Positions 63,048 to 64,000 of a stretch of 64,000 bases of DNA are shown here, one piece after another. How positions within the stretch are numbered: the stretch's first letter is position 1; every line of letters begins with the position of its first letter. Source of the DNA: Acetatifactor sp. Its GTDB lineage: Bacteria; Bacillota; Clostridia; Lachnospirales; Lachnospiraceae. The translations under genes and the position numbers were made by a program. The notes beneath the pieces are model-generated. The model was given only the letters and a program-made list of their open reading frames with translations. It did no database searches and had not been told where the DNA came from. The stretch spans positions 1 to 64,000 of the forward strand of contig JAFLRM010000005.1 in the NCBI GenBank assembly GCA_022511465.1, given 5' to 3'.

Positions 63048-63725
63048 ATGTCCAATTTTATTTCTACCGAGGATGGGTATTATGCCCTGACTACCGCAGG
63101 TATGATCCTGTGCGGAGTGCTGATAGCAGTTCTCGTGCTCGCCACCGCCCTGATCTCCCGCAGAGACAAAAGCAAACGTCTCTTTTCCACCAAACAGCTT
63201 GTGTTCTGCGCTATGGCTATCGCGCTGGGCTTTGCCACTTCCTATGTGAGGATCTTTACCATGCCCTGGGGAGGCTCCGTCACACTCTGCTCCATGCTGT
63301 TTGTAGCACTGATCGGATATTGGTACGGGCCAAAGATCGGTCTCTGTGCCGGATTCGCATACGGCCTGCTGCAGTTTTTACAGGACGGCGGAAGCTATAT
63401 CCTTTCTCCGCTTCAAGCCTGCCTGGATTACATCGTTGCCTTTGCAGCCCTTGGCTGTTCCGGATTCTTCACCGATCAAAAGAACAGCCTGATCAAGGGT
63501 TATGTGGCCGCAATTCTGGCCAGAGGGCTTTTCCACGCCATCGGCGGTTACCTGTACTGGATGGATTATATGCCGGACACCTTTCCGACCTCTCTGGCAG
63601 CCATCTACCCCATCGCCTACAATTATTCCTATATTTTGGCGGAGGGCGTTATCACTGTCATCCTGCTCTGCCTGCCCCCTGTGAAACATGCTATGGCAAA
63701 TGTGAAAAAACTGGCTGTACAGTAA
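63048..63725 (+). CDS. thiT: Thiamine ECF transporter S component ThiT
   Basis: A 225-aa membrane protein with six helices. ThiT features include the STKQLVFCAMAIALGFATSYVRIF start of the core, WGGSVTLCSMLFVALIGYWYGPKIG, and YGLLQFLQDGGSYILSPLQ with the thiamine-binding region; W in YWMDYMP is also typical. It needs the shared EcfA/EcfT module, which is elsewhere. The ATG at 63048 has AAAGGAGG upstream; an upstream frame from 62973 runs through the riboswitch and is not real. Confidence 0.92.
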   Translation: MSNFISTEDGYYALTTAGMILCGVLIAVLVLATALISRRDKSKRLFSTKQLVFCAMAIALGFATSYVRIFTMPWGGSVTLCSMLFVALIGYWYGPKIGLCAGFAYGLLQFLQDGGSYILSPLQACLDYIVAFAALGCSGFFTDQKNSLIKGYVAAILARGLFHAIGGYLYWMDYMPDTFPTSLAAIYPIAYNYSYILAEGVITVILLCLPPVKHAMANVKKLAVQ

Positions 63726-63752
63726 CGGAACTGCCACGCACACGACAGAATA

Positions 63753-64000
63753 TTAACACGTCTCCAGGTAAAAGGAATATAGCAGCTTCTCCTTCATGGG
63801 AAGCTGCTGTAATTTTGTCAGAGCTTCCGCATAGTAGTCCAACTGCACTGCATAACGGTTCCACAAGTCTTCCATGGAATGGATCACATCCGTCTTGTAG
63901 TCCAACAATACCAGTTCCCCATCCTCTATAAAAAATACATCTATGATCCCCTGTATCAGCACCTTTTCCTCCGCCGGAAATTCCTGCGAAAGTCTTCCCG
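63753..64000 (-). CDS. addA: Helicase-nuclease AddA subunit, C-terminal end
   Basis: Partial: the last 81 codons are inside the window and the rest lies to the right. Visible are the PD-(D/E)XK nuclease motifs LIQGIIDVFF and LVLLDYKTD, then RYAVQLDYYAEAL with the conserved Gln and Tyr, and the natural stop. This pattern is that of the RecB-like nuclease domain at the C-terminus of AddA (ATP-dependent nuclease subunit A), which works with AddB in double-strand break repair. Confidence 0.85.
   Translation of the reverse strand, partial: GRLSQEFPAEEKVLIQGIIDVFFIEDGELVLLDYKTDVIHSMEDLWNRYAVQLDYYAEALTKLQQLPMKEKLLYSFYLETC

Noticed and set aside
1..64000. CRISPR arrays, tRNA or rRNA genes, complete IS elements
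   Set aside because: No regularly spaced direct repeats, no cloverleaf-like sequences and no pair of terminal repeats around a transposase were seen on reading through; the only transposase-like gene is cut by the left edge.

Overview
The window looks like a chromosomal segment of an anaerobic, spore-forming Firmicute, most likely a gut Lachnospiraceae (inference). It carries the spoIIAA-spoIIAB-sigF operon, spoVA genes, a class B sortase, a T-box-controlled valS, ECF vitamin transporters without local energizing modules, LexA-type and CodY-type operators, and the DNA-repair pair TIGR03916/TIGR03915. Most genes lie on the minus strand. I saw no rRNA, tRNA, CRISPR array or complete insertion sequence.

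Layout, left to right. 0-5 kb: the 5' end of an Rpn/PD-(D/E)XK transposase-like gene cut by the window edge, a SERCA-like Ca2+ P-type ATPase, an unknown membrane protein and a GNAT acetyltransferase. 5-10.5 kb: a four-gene oligopeptide ABC importer. 10.5-12.1 kb: a glycerol-1-phosphate dehydrogenase-like enzyme and an ACT-domain protein. 12-17.2 kb: sporulation genes (spoVAA, spoVAC, spoVAB) interleaved with a preQ1-riboswitch-controlled pair (radical SAM enzyme plus YhhQ-type transporter) and a sodium:alanine symporter. 17-26.3 kb: GH25 lysozyme-like protein, sigF operon, TPR protein, a 50-aa ORF, folC, and valS with its T-box. 26-29.8 kb: sortase B, an O-antigen-ligase-like protein and a VPKTG surface protein, divergent from a small XRE regulator across paired palindromic operators. 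30-33 kb: an ECF S component and a padR-DUF1700-DUF4097 operon with an inverted repeat on its promoter. 33-40 kb: a GH13 enzyme, an XPD/DinG-like helicase with an N-terminal nuclease domain, and a LexA-box-controlled pair of DNA-repair proteins. 40-51.8 kb: asnA, an SDR enzyme, two surface-polysaccharide-type membrane proteins, gltD and gltB (promoter, immediate attenuator hairpin and CodY-like box). 52-57 kb: a tandem pair of large paralogous membrane proteins, a remnant of a third copy, and a family 2 glycosyltransferase. 57-64 kb: a HAD phosphatase fused to a CPBP membrane protease, greA, a MraY-type transferase, an EF-G/TetM-like GTPase fused to a Rae1-like NYN nuclease, a TPP riboswitch with thiT, and the 3' end of addA.

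How parts may work together. The most striking protein is the ribosomal GTPase with a C-terminal NYN nuclease (60-62.8 kb): one half belongs to a family that acts in the ribosomal A site, and the other resembles Rae1, an A-site mRNA endonuclease. The preQ1 riboswitch ties a radical SAM protein of unstated function to queuosine precursor salvage (candidate queuine lyase). Two LexA-type boxes tie the TIGR03916/03915 pair to the SOS response. Sortase B and a VPKTG substrate sit together with a divergent repressor-like gene. spoVAC and spoVAA each have a sigma-G-type promoter of their own, which fits their dispersal within this cluster.
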